Shown in pieces: positions 9,608 through 17,773 of a DNA stretch of 64,000 nucleotides. The notes below the pieces were generated by a model, which was given only the letters and a program-made list of their open reading frames with translations, searched no databases and was not told the origin of the DNA. The DNA lies in contig JAKPDL010000227.1 of the NCBI GenBank assembly GCA_029552825.1, forward strand, positions 124,001-188,000, written 5' to 3'. The first letter of the stretch is position 1; every line of letters starts with the position of its first letter. A program made the translations under genes and the position numbers. The stretch comes from Bacteroidota bacterium. GTDB taxonomy: Bacteria; Bacteroidota; Bacteroidia; Bacteroidales; VadinHA17.

Positions 9608-10849
9608 TTATTTGACTAGAACTCGCAAACGGAGCATATTAAGTGCTGCGATAGAGAAATGTTTTATGTTTGTTTCCCTGTCGTGCAGGAACTGATATTT
9701 TTCAGCAGTAACGCCATTCTTTGAAGCTACTGATATCCAGACAGAACCAACAGGTTTTTCTGGCGTACCTCCGTCAGGTCCTGCTATACCTGTTGTAGCT
9801 ACAGCGAAATCGCAATCAAACAACTTAAGTGCTCCAGCTGCCATTTCTTCAGCTACTTCCCTGCTAACAGCACCATTTTCTTTCAGGGTTTTTTCCTTGA
9901 CTTTCAGAATATTTTTTTTGATACTGTTATCATATGCTATTACTGAACCTTTATAATATGTCGAGCTTCCGGGTACGCTGGTTATCATGTGTGCTACCAT
10001 TCCACCTGTACAGCTTTCAGCAGTGCATATTGTTAATTGTTTCTCTTTTAATATCTTTCCCAATACCATTTCAAGTGTTTCTTCATCTTCACCATAGATA
10101 TAATCAGGTATTGTGGCATAAAGTTTTTGTACCTGTTCATTTATCTGTTTCGACAATTCAACCAGGTTATTTCCTGAGCCTGTGAGCCTCAGTTTAATTA
10201 TTCCCAGAGAAGGTAAATATGCCAGTTTTATATTGGAAGGAAGTTGTGCCTCAAAATCGACAAGCAGTTCTGCCAGGCGGGCTTCAAATGTGCCATAGGT
10301 CATAATGTTTTTATGAATTATAATACGTGAGCTGAACCTCTTTTTCAGTTCATGTAATACATGTTCATTCATAATATATTTCATTTCCAGTGGCACACCT
10401 GGCAGTGAAATAAAAATGGTTCCCCCCTTTTCGAACCACATACCCGGTGCTGTTCCAGCGGCATTGAAGAGTACCCTGCATGATGCTGGAACATCTGCCT
10501 GCCTTCTGTTATTTTCAGTCATTGGCAAATTCCTTCGCTGAAACATAAGTTCAATCATTCCCAGAACTTCCTGGTTTGTTACAAGTGTAGTATTAAAAAA
10601 TTCACATAATGTTTGTTTTGTTATATCATCGCTGGTAGGTCCAAGTCCACCGGTAATAATAACCACATCTGCTCTGCCGGTCACTTCTGAAAGGATTTTA
10701 AGAATACTTTCACGACGATCGGGTATTGAAGTGATCTGAGTTATTTCGAAACCCAGTTTACTTAATTCAGATCCGATCCAGGCAGAATTTGTGTCAACAG
10801 TCTGACCTATCAGGATTTCATCACCTATTGTGATAATTTCTGCTTTCAT
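9608..10849 (-). CDS. cinA: CinA family protein (molybdopterin-binding domain plus nicotinamide-nucleotide amidase)
   Basis: A two-domain protein of 413 residues. The N-terminal half (MKAEIITIGDEILIGQTVDTNSAW, GGLGPTSDDITK, SLPGVPLEM) is the MoCF/COG1058 domain, linked in this family to ADP-ribose pyrophosphatase activity. The C-terminal part (LTICTAESCTGGMVAHMITSVPG, ATTGIAGPDGGTPEKPVGSVW) is the PncC deamidase domain, which recycles NMN in the pyridine nucleotide cycle. Length is normal for full-length CinA. It is cytoplasmic. An 80-bp gap separates it from a divergent HD-domain gene. Confidence 0.93.
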   Translation of the reverse strand: MKAEIITIGDEILIGQTVDTNSAWIGSELSKLGFEITQITSIPDRRESILKILSEVTGRADVVIITGGLGPTSDDITKQTLCEFFNTTLVTNQEVLGMIELMFQRRNLPMTENNRRQADVPASCRVLFNAAGTAPGMWFEKGGTIFISLPGVPLEMKYIMNEHVLHELKKRFSSRIIIHKNIMTYGTFEARLAELLVDFEAQLPSNIKLAYLPSLGIIKLRLTGSGNNLVELSKQINEQVQKLYATIPDYIYGEDEETLEMVLGKILKEKQLTICTAESCTGGMVAHMITSVPGSSTYYKGSVIAYDNSIKKNILKVKEKTLKENGAVSREVAEEMAAGALKLFDCDFAVATTGIAGPDGGTPEKPVGSVWISVASKNGVTAEKYQFLHDRETNIKHFSIAALNMLRLRVLVK

Positions 10850-10929
10850 TTCTCTGTGGTTTATTTCTGGAATGTTTTTATTGCAAAAATATATTTTGTA
10901 AGTTCAAACATCAATAAATCACTTGACAA

Positions 10930-11556
10930 ATGGATTCGAAAAAAATTATCCGGACCACGGAAGATTTTGTAGTTAACAACATTACAAAGCATGACAGTGC
11001 TCATGATTGGTGGCATATTGACAGGGTCAGGCGGATGGCACTCTTTATTTGCAAGGAAGAAAAATCGGGTAATCCTTTGATTGTTGAAGTTTCTGCATTG
11101 CTTCATGAAATAGGCGATAGAAAATTTAATGATGATTCGGGCGAAGATGTAATCAGTAAAATGAGAAAAATGCTTTTGGAGACCGGACTTAATGAAAAGA
11201 TGATTAATGAGATAATTTTTATCAGTCAGAACATTTCGTTCAGCAAAGGGTATAAGGGAACAGGGATTACAGATGAGTTTAAGATTATTCAGGATGCTGA
11301 CAGACTGGATGCCATAGGGGCAATCGGTATTGCCAGGGCTTTTTCGTATGGAGGATTCACAGGTGTACCCCTTTTCGACCCAGAAGGACATAGGGAGTCG
11401 ACAATAAAGCACTTTTATGACAAACTGCTCAAGCTAAAGGATTTGATGAATACAGAGACTGCAAAAAAGCTTGCCGAGGAAAGACATATATATATGGCCG
11501 GGTTTCTTGACAGGTTTTACCAGGAGTGGAACACGGCAGGAAACGTATATTGTTAG
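10930..11556 (+). CDS. HD-domain phosphohydrolase family protein
   Basis: A 208-residue soluble protein resembling the YedJ-type HD family. The metal-site pieces are visible: H25 and H29 in HDWWHIDRV, H59 in ALLHEIGD, and a late aspartate in IQDADRLDAIGAIGIAR. Where the family normally has HD the sequence reads His59-Glu60, a conservative change at a metal ligand. The substrate is not known from sequence. It stands alone between cinA and the tRNA genes. Confidence 0.85.
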   Translation: MDSKKIIRTTEDFVVNNITKHDSAHDWWHIDRVRRMALFICKEEKSGNPLIVEVSALLHEIGDRKFNDDSGEDVISKMRKMLLETGLNEKMINEIIFISQNISFSKGYKGTGITDEFKIIQDADRLDAIGAIGIARAFSYGGFTGVPLFDPEGHRESTIKHFYDKLLKLKDLMNTETAKKLAEERHIYMAGFLDRFYQEWNTAGNVYC

Positions 11557-11602
11557 CAACGGTAACAATCCGCGGATTTATCTGATTGAGTGACGCTGTA
11601 CT

Positions 11603-11640
11603 AAAATAAAAAACCTCCTGAATTATAGATTCGGAGGTTT
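11603..11640 (-). terminator. hairpin terminator downstream of tRNA-Gly
   Basis: AAACCTCC (11611-11618) pairs with GGAGGTTT (11633-11640). On the minus strand the stem is followed by TTTTTTATTTT. It begins 2 bp after the tRNA-Gly 3' end and would end that transcript. Confidence 0.7.
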
Positions 11641-11641
11641 G

Positions 11642-11714
11642 AGCGGGAAACGGGATTCGAACCCGCGACCCTCAGCTTGGGAAGCTGATGCTCTGCCAAC
11701 TGAGCTATTCCCGC
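11642..11714 (-). tRNA. tRNA-Gly (CCC)
   Basis: A cloverleaf reads on the minus strand: acceptor GCGGGAA/TTCCCGC, D-arm AGCTCAGTTGGCAGAGC, anticodon stem TCAGC/GCTGA around loop TTCCCAA (anticodon CCC), and T-arm with GGTTCGAATCC. The discriminator is U, as expected for glycine. The 3' CCA is not encoded. Confidence 0.95.
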
Positions 11715-11823
11715 ATTAGAATTTTTCACCTGCAAAAATAAAAGAAAAATAAATCCAATTAAAGTACTCACACACCATTTTGCAGGAACTTATACAAAGA
11801 ATTCAGGAACTGTATTTCCTTTG

Positions 11824-11895
11824 AGCCTCCCACGGGATTTGAACCCGCGACCTGCTCATTACGAGTGAGCTGCTCTACCACTGAGCTAAGGAGGC
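11824..11895 (-). tRNA. tRNA-Thr (CGT)
   Basis: Cloverleaf on the minus strand: acceptor GCCTCCT/GGGAGGC with one G-U pair, D-arm AGCTCAGTGGTAGAGC, anticodon stem GCTCA/TGAGC around loop CTCGTAA (anticodon CGT), and T-arm GGTTCAAATCC. CCA is not encoded. It lies 109 bp upstream of tRNA-Gly on the same strand, so the two may share a precursor. Confidence 0.95.
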
Positions 11896-11944
11896 AGAAA
11901 CGGTGCAAATATAAAAATAGATTACTATTTGGTCAATTAATCTT

Positions 11945-13171
11945 TTATTCAAGTTTTTTAAGTCTTTCCAGAAGTGGCGGATGCGAGTAGTGAAAAAACA
12001 CATATACCGGATGGGGATTCATATTGGACAAATTTTTGACTGACAGTTTTTTAAGAGCCTCTGAAAGTGGTACGGCATAATTGTATTTCTTAACAAAAGC
12101 GTCAGCCTGAAGTTCATTTTTCCTTGAAATATAGTTTGCTATCAGTCCTATTACAAGAGACAGAGGGCTGTATAGAATTCCAAACACCAGCAATCCAAGG
12201 TGAAAGCTTGCATATTCTGCACCAAGTGCTTTTGAAAGAGCCGGGCTATCAACTACCAGTGAAAAAAGAAACAGAGTAAGACCAGTAAGCAGTATAGAGA
12301 CAAGCATGTTATGTATAATATGCTTTCTTTTATAGTGTCCGGTTTCGTGGGCGAGAACTGCTACGATTTCATCTTCTTCAAGTTCTTTAAGTAATGTATC
12401 ATACAAAACAATTCTTTTTTTTGAGCCAAAACCAGAGAAATAGGCATTGGCCTTTGTACTTCTTTTTGAACCGTCGATTATATAAATATTACTGAGGTGA
12501 AAATCTGTCTTACTGGCAAATTCTTCAATTTTGGTTCTAAGGGAACCTTCTTGAAGTGGAGTCTGTTTATTGAACAGAGGAACTATGAGTTCAGAGTAGA
12601 AGAAATTTATAAAGATTGTAAAAACCGTAATTAAAATCCATGCATATATCCAGAATGATTTTCCAGTCTTATAATAGAACCATGTAATAAGAGCAAGAAC
12701 AGGAGCACCTATAACTAAGGCAAGTATCCACGATTTAATATGGTCAGTGATAAATGTTCTGATAGTCATTGTGTTGAAACCATATTTCTTTTCTATTACA
12801 AAGTTATCGTAATAGCTGAAAGGGATATTCAATAAATCAGTAGCAAGGCCGATGATTCCAAAAAACATTAAGGACATTAACACAGGGTGGCTTGTTATGC
12901 TTCTAACCAGATTATCAACAAAGGCAAAGCCACCTGAAATAATCATTAGCAGTAAAATTACGAGGTTGAATGTAGAGGACCATAGTGAAAGTCTGTTATT
13001 ATCTTTCTGGTAGAATTGTGTTTTCCGGTATTCATTTTCATCGCATATTCCCTTAAGCCGGTCAGGAAGTTCAGGTGACCACATTTTAGAGTTAAGGTAG
13101 TTAAGGTACCTTTCGGTTAAGTATCCTGCTACAGGGATTGCAATAATCAGTATTAATATCAGATTATGCAT
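11945..13171 (-). CDS. M48 family (Ste24/CAAX protease-like) membrane metalloprotease
   Basis: A 408-residue polytopic membrane protein with about seven hydrophobic segments. The zinc-binding HEXXH motif is in VLAHETGHYKRKH (about residue 280), with the third ligand expected in NELQADAFVKKY. The N-terminal CAAX_prenyl_protease-1 type region (ERYLNYLNSKMW) places it with Ste24 homologues rather than HtpX, which is shorter. In bacteria these enzymes are thought to act in membrane-protein quality control. Substrates are unknown. Confidence 0.92.
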   Translation of the reverse strand: MHNLILILIIAIPVAGYLTERYLNYLNSKMWSPELPDRLKGICDENEYRKTQFYQKDNNRLSLWSSTFNLVILLLMIISGGFAFVDNLVRSITSHPVLMSLMFFGIIGLATDLLNIPFSYYDNFVIEKKYGFNTMTIRTFITDHIKSWILALVIGAPVLALITWFYYKTGKSFWIYAWILITVFTIFINFFYSELIVPLFNKQTPLQEGSLRTKIEEFASKTDFHLSNIYIIDGSKRSTKANAYFSGFGSKKRIVLYDTLLKELEEDEIVAVLAHETGHYKRKHIIHNMLVSILLTGLTLFLFSLVVDSPALSKALGAEYASFHLGLLVFGILYSPLSLVIGLIANYISRKNELQADAFVKKYNYAVPLSEALKKLSVKNLSNMNPHPVYVFFHYSHPPLLERLKKLE

Positions 13172-13199
13172 TTAAACAGAATATATTTAAGAACATATA

Positions 13200-13293
13200 A
13201 TAAAAAAAGCAGGGCGCTGTTTTTAGAAAGAAAGTGTGTGGAATAAATATGTCTCGCTGCATTTCCTCGTGCTAAAAGGATAGGCGCCCTGCG
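13200..13293 (-). ncRNA. candidate small RNA with 9-bp closing stem and U-run end
   Basis: In the 149-bp gap between fabG and the M48 protease, GCAGGGCGC (minus, 13292-13284) pairs perfectly with GCGCCCTGC (13217-13209). Seven Ts follow at once (13208-13202). Inside, TTTTAG can pair with CTAAAA next to the closing stem. No ORF fits the interval. A promoter with good spacing lies just upstream. I considered SRP RNA and 6S RNA but did not find their core motifs, so the family is unassigned. Confidence 0.5.
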
Positions 13294-13299
13294 ATGGTG

Positions 13300-13329
13300 T
13301 AAATATAATAAAAAATTTCATTATGTCAA
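13300..13329 (-). promoter_or_regulatory. candidate promoter for the small RNA
   Basis: On the minus strand TTG (13327-13329, inside the last codons of fabG) is followed after exactly 19 nt by TATATTTA (13300-13307). This fits the Bacteroidota -33 TTG / -7 TAnnTTTG architecture with one mismatch. Transcription would start near 13293, at the foot of the RNA hairpin. Confidence 0.45.
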
Positions 13330-14067
13330 CATTCCTCCACAAATATTTATTACCTGTCCTGTAACATAGGAAGAAAGGTCAGATGCGAGGAACAGTGCGA
13401 CTGAAGCCACGTCGTCGGGTGTACCAGCGCGTTTGAGCGGTATTTTTTCAGTCCATTCTTTTTTAATTTCTTCGGGTAGTTTATCAGTCATTTCAGTCAT
13501 AATAAATCCAGGTGCCAGTGCATTGCAGCGAATATTTCTTGAGCCAACCTCCCTGGCAACGCTTTTTGTAAATCCAATTATTCCTGCTTTCGATGCTGAA
13601 TAATTGCTCTGACCTGCATTACCTGAGACCCCCACAACAGAACTAAGGTTAATAATAGACCCTCCTTTTTGTTTCATCATCGGCATTAGAACGGCTCTTG
13701 TAAGGTTGAATACAGATTTAAGATTGACCCTGATAACAAGATCCCACTGTTCTTCTGTCATTCTCATTAACAATGTGTCACGGGTAATACCGGCATTATT
13801 AACCAGGATATCTATTTTCCCAAAATCTTTTATAACCTCTTCCACATTTTTCTGCGATTCGGTGAAGTTGCCCACGTCAAATACATAACCCTTTACCTTC
13901 ACACCGGTTGATTCTATTTCTTTTATTGCCAACCTGAATTCATCATCTTCTACGATGTTGGTAACGGCAATATCAGCTCCTTCACGGGCAAATTTAAGGG
14001 CAATGGCCTTGCCTATTCCCCTGGAAGCTCCGGTTATGAGTGCTGTTTTTCCATCAAGTAATTTCAT
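13321..14067 (-). CDS. fabG: 3-oxoacyl-[acyl-carrier-protein] reductase
   Basis: NADPH-dependent short-chain reductase of fatty-acid elongation, 248 residues. It shows the cofactor motif TGASRGIGKAIA (about 12-23), NNAG, the catalytic Ser-Tyr-Lys in INLSSVVG...NYSASKAG, and the C-terminal YVTGQVINICGGML typical of FabG. It lies 40 bp downstream of sucD on the same strand, so co-transcription is likely. Other SDR activities cannot be excluded because no other fab gene adjoins it. Confidence 0.88.
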   Translation of the reverse strand: MKLLDGKTALITGASRGIGKAIALKFAREGADIAVTNIVEDDEFRLAIKEIESTGVKVKGYVFDVGNFTESQKNVEEVIKDFGKIDILVNNAGITRDTLLMRMTEEQWDLVIRVNLKSVFNLTRAVLMPMMKQKGGSIINLSSVVGVSGNAGQSNYSASKAGIIGFTKSVAREVGSRNIRCNALAPGFIMTEMTDKLPEEIKKEWTEKIPLKRAGTPDDVASVALFLASDLSSYVTGQVINICGGMLT

Positions 14068-14107
14068 GGTTTTCGTTTTAATTTCCGCAAATATATCTGA
14101 AAACTTT

Positions 14108-14995
14108 TTAATTCAAACCTGACTTTTTTATAACAGAAGCAACTTTATCTCCTATTTCGGCCGGTGAATCAACTACGTGTATACCGCATTGTTTCATTAT
14201 TTCTATTTTTGCAATTGCAGTATCATGCTTACCTCCAATAATTGCACCAGCATGTCCCATTCTTCTACCCTTTGGTGCAGTACGTCCAGCTATGAATCCA
14301 ATAACGGGTTTGGTACCATAGTCCTTTATCCATTCAGCTGCTTCGTTTTCCATATTGCCACCTATCTCCCCTATTATTACGATAGCTTCTGTTTCCGGAT
14401 CATTCATCATCATTTTTGTAATGTCAAGGATAGAACTACCCACAACCGGGTCGCCTCCTATGCCCACACATGTGGATTGGCCCAGACCCAGTTTTGTGAT
14501 CTGATCAACTGCTTCGTAGGTAAGTGTTCCCGACCGCGAAATAATTCCAATGTTACCTTTATGGTGAATGAATCCAGGCATAATACCAGCTTTTGCCTCG
14601 CCCGGGGTTATTATTCCCGGGCAGTTAGGTCCGATGAGTACGCATTGCGGAAAGTTTTTAAGGTAATGCTTTGCATGAACCATATCTGATACAGGTATTC
14701 CTTCGGTTATTGCAACAATCAGTTTTATGCCGCCTTTAGCTGCTTCCATAATTGCGTCGGCTGCTGCTGCAGGAGGAACAAATATCACCGACACATCTGC
14801 CCCGGTTTCCTGAACTGCTTCCCTTACTGTATTAAAAACTGGAAGATTGAGGTGAACCTGACCTCCTTTACCCGGTGTCACGCCTCCAACCACCTTTGAA
14901 CCATATTCAATCATCTGAAGTGAGTGAAAAGTACCCTCACTGCCAGTAAAACCCTGTATTATAATTCTGGAGTTTTTATTCAGAAGAATGCTCAT
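14108..14995 (-). CDS. sucD: succinyl-CoA synthetase alpha subunit
   Basis: Alpha subunit of the TCA-cycle succinate-CoA ligase, 295 residues. It has an N-terminal CoA-binding Rossmann domain ([13 protein letters not shown]), [20 protein letters not shown], and the phosphohistidine loop [13 protein letters not shown]. The beta subunit gene sucC is not adjacent or elsewhere in the window, so the subunits are encoded apart. fabG follows. Confidence 0.95.
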   Translation of the reverse strand: MSILLNKNSRIIIQGFTGSEGTFHSLQMIEYGSKVVGGVTPGKGGQVHLNLPVFNTVREAVQETGADVSVIFVPPAAAADAIMEAAKGGIKLIVAITEGIPVSDMVHAKHYLKNFPQCVLIGPNCPGIITPGEAKAGIMPGFIHHKGNIGIISRSGTLTYEAVDQITKLGLGQSTCVGIGGDPVVGSSILDITKMMMNDPETEAIVIIGEIGGNMENEAAEWIKDYGTKPVIGFIAGRTAPKGRRMGHAGAIIGGKHDTAIAKIEIMKQCGIHVVDSPAEIGDKVASVIKKSGLN

Positions 14996-15060
14996 AAATA
15001 ATTGAATAAATTAATTTTAACTACTTGTTGGTTATTGCTGCTCCATTTTACTTATTTTCA

Positions 15061-15097
15061 AAAGTACAATAATTATTCTGTACTTTGATTATATTTG
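15061..15097 (+). promoter_or_regulatory. promoter element with inverted repeat ahead of the AraC gene
   Basis: AAAGTACA (15061-15068) and TGTACTTT (15079-15086) form a perfect 8-bp inverted repeat with a 10-nt spacer. It is followed by TATATTTG (15090-15097), an exact TAnnTTTG -7 box 19 bp before the ATG. The repeat overlies the expected -33 region, where no clear TTG is seen. That suggests a bound regulator, perhaps the AraC protein itself. It lies between divergent sucD and araC-type genes. Confidence 0.4.
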
Positions 15098-15116
15098 ACA
15101 GAACAATCAGCAAGCG

Positions 15117-16250
15117 ATGATTGATTATATTGAGCCTATTTTGTACATAGGTATTTCCCAGTCTTTTTTTGCAGGACTTCTTGTTGCAACGAAAAAGCCG
15201 GTTACTATCGCCAACAGACTGATGGCCGCCTGGTTATTTATGATATGCATTGAACTGATTTTTGCATTGATAAACAGCAAAGTCCTTGAAATGTACTCTT
15301 TCCAGTTTATTACATTTACATACGGGCCTCTTCTTTATCTGTATGTTAAGTTTATGACTGACCCCGAAAGAAAGTTTAACTGGCTCTCTCTACTTCATTT
15401 TATACCCTTTGTAGCATTTTTTATTATTTCAGTAATTTTCAGATCTGAGCCACTTGTAAGGGATTTGAGAAGCTTCTTTGTAGCTGATAAATTTCTTTCC
15501 CTTAGATTGATTTATGGTTTCAGTTTCTTTCTTTCCATAACCATTTACAGCTCATTAACATTCCTTGAAATCAGACGTCACCAGAAAAACCTCAGAAACC
15601 TCGTTTCATATACATCTGGCGTTATAACCCTTAGCTGGCTGAAAATAATCTCAATAAGTTTTTATGCAGCATATTTTATTCTTTTCATTCTCGGCGGACT
15701 GAATATGATAGGAAACTATATTCCATTTGATCCTTATTTTGTAATATTTTTCTTTATTGCAGTGTTCTCCTTTGCATACAGCTTTTACGGGATTAAACAA
15801 CCGGTAATCTTTGGACAGGAGCTCATATTAAATGATATAAACGGGAACAAAAAGGAAATTACAAAGTACCAGAAGAGTGGACTGAAAGAAGAACAGGCAG
15901 ATGAATATCTGAAGATTCTTCTCGATTGCATGGAAAAGGAAAAGCCTTATCTCAATAATAATTTAAGTATCAACGATCTATCTTCTTTAACGGGAATACC
16001 ACGTCATCATATCACTCAGGTTCTCAATGAAAAATATGGTAAGAATTTTTTTACGTTTATAAATGAGTACAGGGTGAAAGAGGTAATCTCAAGGCTTTCT
16101 GATCCGAGATATAACAGTTACACCCTTCTTGCTATTGCATATGATTCGGGCTTCAATTCAAAAGCCACATTTAACTCCTTTTTTAAAAGCTATACTGGCC
16201 TCACTCCCAGTGAGTACAGGGAAAAGTTAGCTGGCAGCTCCGGTTCCTGA
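15117..16250 (+). CDS. membrane-bound AraC-family regulator (seven TM segments)
   Basis: A 377-residue protein. The N-terminal 230 residues carry about seven hydrophobic helices (e.g. 5-22, 33-52, 91-109, 128-148, 208-226). The C-terminal 100 residues form an AraC DNA-binding domain (INDLSSLTGIPRHHITQVLN, then AIAYDSGFNSKATFNSFFKS and GLTPSEYR). Such 7TM-AraC proteins presumably sense a signal in or at the membrane. It precedes, in the same direction, an outer-membrane / MMPL / LolA-like gene set 117 bp downstream, which is its likeliest target. Ligand unknown. Confidence 0.88.
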   Translation: MIDYIEPILYIGISQSFFAGLLVATKKPVTIANRLMAAWLFMICIELIFALINSKVLEMYSFQFITFTYGPLLYLYVKFMTDPERKFNWLSLLHFIPFVAFFIISVIFRSEPLVRDLRSFFVADKFLSLRLIYGFSFFLSITIYSSLTFLEIRRHQKNLRNLVSYTSGVITLSWLKIISISFYAAYFILFILGGLNMIGNYIPFDPYFVIFFFIAVFSFAYSFYGIKQPVIFGQELILNDINGNKKEITKYQKSGLKEEQADEYLKILLDCMEKEKPYLNNNLSINDLSSLTGIPRHHITQVLNEKYGKNFFTFINEYRVKEVISRLSDPRYNSYTLLAIAYDSGFNSKATFNSFFKSYTGLTPSEYREKLAGSSGS

Positions 16251-16367
16251 GCAGAGTCTTTCCCTGCAAGATTGAACCAGTAAGTTTCTTTTTCCCGGTA
16301 TTAAAAAATCGGATTGGACGACCGTTTATTCTTCAATCTCTTTCTTTGACCGAAAAAAAAGCAAGGC

Positions 16368-17762
16368 ATGAGATTCGGCAAAATAGAGGTTTTCATCTTA
16401 GCATCTATTATAAAAGGCACATTATTATCTGTTTACTGCCTGAATGGCCAAACTGAAGTACAAAACCAGACACTTTCTTTTGGAGGTTTTGTAAGAGGTG
16501 GTGCATATTATGATCTTAACCGTCAGAATGACAAGCCTTTGTTTTCAAGCGGATTTTCTGATCTCGCTTTAAAGCTTGAAGCCCGGCAGGAAGATAAAAT
16601 GAGGGCATTTTCGGATATCAGGTTGCGATACGGCTCTGAGTTCAACAATTCTGTTAATTCTATAACAATAAGAGAGGCTTTTACAGAAGTCTACTTCCCC
16701 TTTTTCAGGTTCTCAATAGGACAGCAGATTATAAAATGGGCAAAAACTGATTTTACAACCACAAATTCAAAGTTAAACCCGCAAAATTTCATAACAAGAT
16801 CCCCCGACAGGGAGGATATGGATCTTGGCAACATAATTGCCTCATTATCATGGTATCCTTCTCCCATATTTGATTTTCAGGCAGTATATATCCCCTTTTA
16901 TCGTCCATCGGTTCTTCTTGTAGATCAAGTGCCTATTCCTGAAGGAGTTGAAATTAAATCGTTAAAATCACTTGTTACCGATAAAAATTATTCGGGATAT
17001 GGTTTTAAGGGGAGTATTCACATCAGAGGTGCAGATCTAGGCGTTACATGGTTCGATGGATATGATCCTATGCCAGGGATTAAGCTTGATGAGTTTTCTC
17101 TTGATATGTCAGGTCCTGTTCCTGTTGCTTCGACAAAACTGAGTGTGACTCCATATAAAATAAGGAGTGCAGGAATATTCTTTGAAGCAGTGACCGGAGA
17201 AATATGTACGAGGGGTGAAGTCGCATTATCCGATCCTTATGCTGATTACAGAGAAAATGAATATGTTCCAGCTCCTGAGGTAAAATGGGTTGGAGGGTTT
17301 GATTATACACCGGGAGACTGGAGAATTGTTTTTGAATATTCTGGAAAATACATTACACGCTTCACCAGGCCTGATACAGAACCCTTAATTGGCACTGAGC
17401 CTGATTATACACAGCTTCTTCAATTGATTTCCACGCCTGGTTTTGATATAAAGGAATATGTAAGAAAACAAACAGAAGCTTTCAACAGACTTTACAACTA
17501 CCAGCTGGAAAAATCATATCATTCTGCAGGTTTGAGGCTCGAGAAAGAAATTGCATATGGTAAATATGTCACTTCTTTATCTGGTTTATACAATTTTACG
17601 GCTCATGAACTCTTATTGATTCCCGAAATTAAGTTCAAACCATACGACGCTATTACAATTACAGCCGGAGCAGAAATATATTCAGGCAGGAAAGGTTCTT
17701 TATACAAGCTTGTAAATGACTTTATGGAAAGCATTTATGCAGGAATTAGAATTGATTTTTAA
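16368..17762 (+). CDS. outer-membrane beta-barrel protein of an MMPL export module
   Basis: A 464-residue protein with an N-terminal signal sequence (hydrophobic stretch about 8-27). The remainder is rich in alternating polar/aromatic strands (SFGGFVRGGAYYDLN, RAFSDIRLRYGSEF, YAGIRIDF at the end) and finishes in phenylalanine, as outer-membrane barrels do. An MMPL transporter gene starts 11 bp downstream, followed by a LolA-like gene. I infer that it is the outer-membrane component of that export system. The precise family is not recognised. Confidence 0.75.
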   Translation: MRFGKIEVFILASIIKGTLLSVYCLNGQTEVQNQTLSFGGFVRGGAYYDLNRQNDKPLFSSGFSDLALKLEARQEDKMRAFSDIRLRYGSEFNNSVNSITIREAFTEVYFPFFRFSIGQQIIKWAKTDFTTTNSKLNPQNFITRSPDREDMDLGNIIASLSWYPSPIFDFQAVYIPFYRPSVLLVDQVPIPEGVEIKSLKSLVTDKNYSGYGFKGSIHIRGADLGVTWFDGYDPMPGIKLDEFSLDMSGPVPVASTKLSVTPYKIRSAGIFFEAVTGEICTRGEVALSDPYADYRENEYVPAPEVKWVGGFDYTPGDWRIVFEYSGKYITRFTRPDTEPLIGTEPDYTQLLQLISTPGFDIKEYVRKQTEAFNRLYNYQLEKSYHSAGLRLEKEIAYGKYVTSLSGLYNFTAHELLLIPEIKFKPYDAITITAGAEIYSGRKGSLYKLVNDFMESIYAGIRIDF

Positions 17763-17773
17763 TCATATTATAT

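Noticed and set aside
13200-13293. Assignment of the structured RNA as SRP RNA or 6S RNA
   Set aside because: The GGAA-loop core with flanking AGCAG of SRP RNA is missing, and the length and lack of a large central bubble do not fit 6S RNA.
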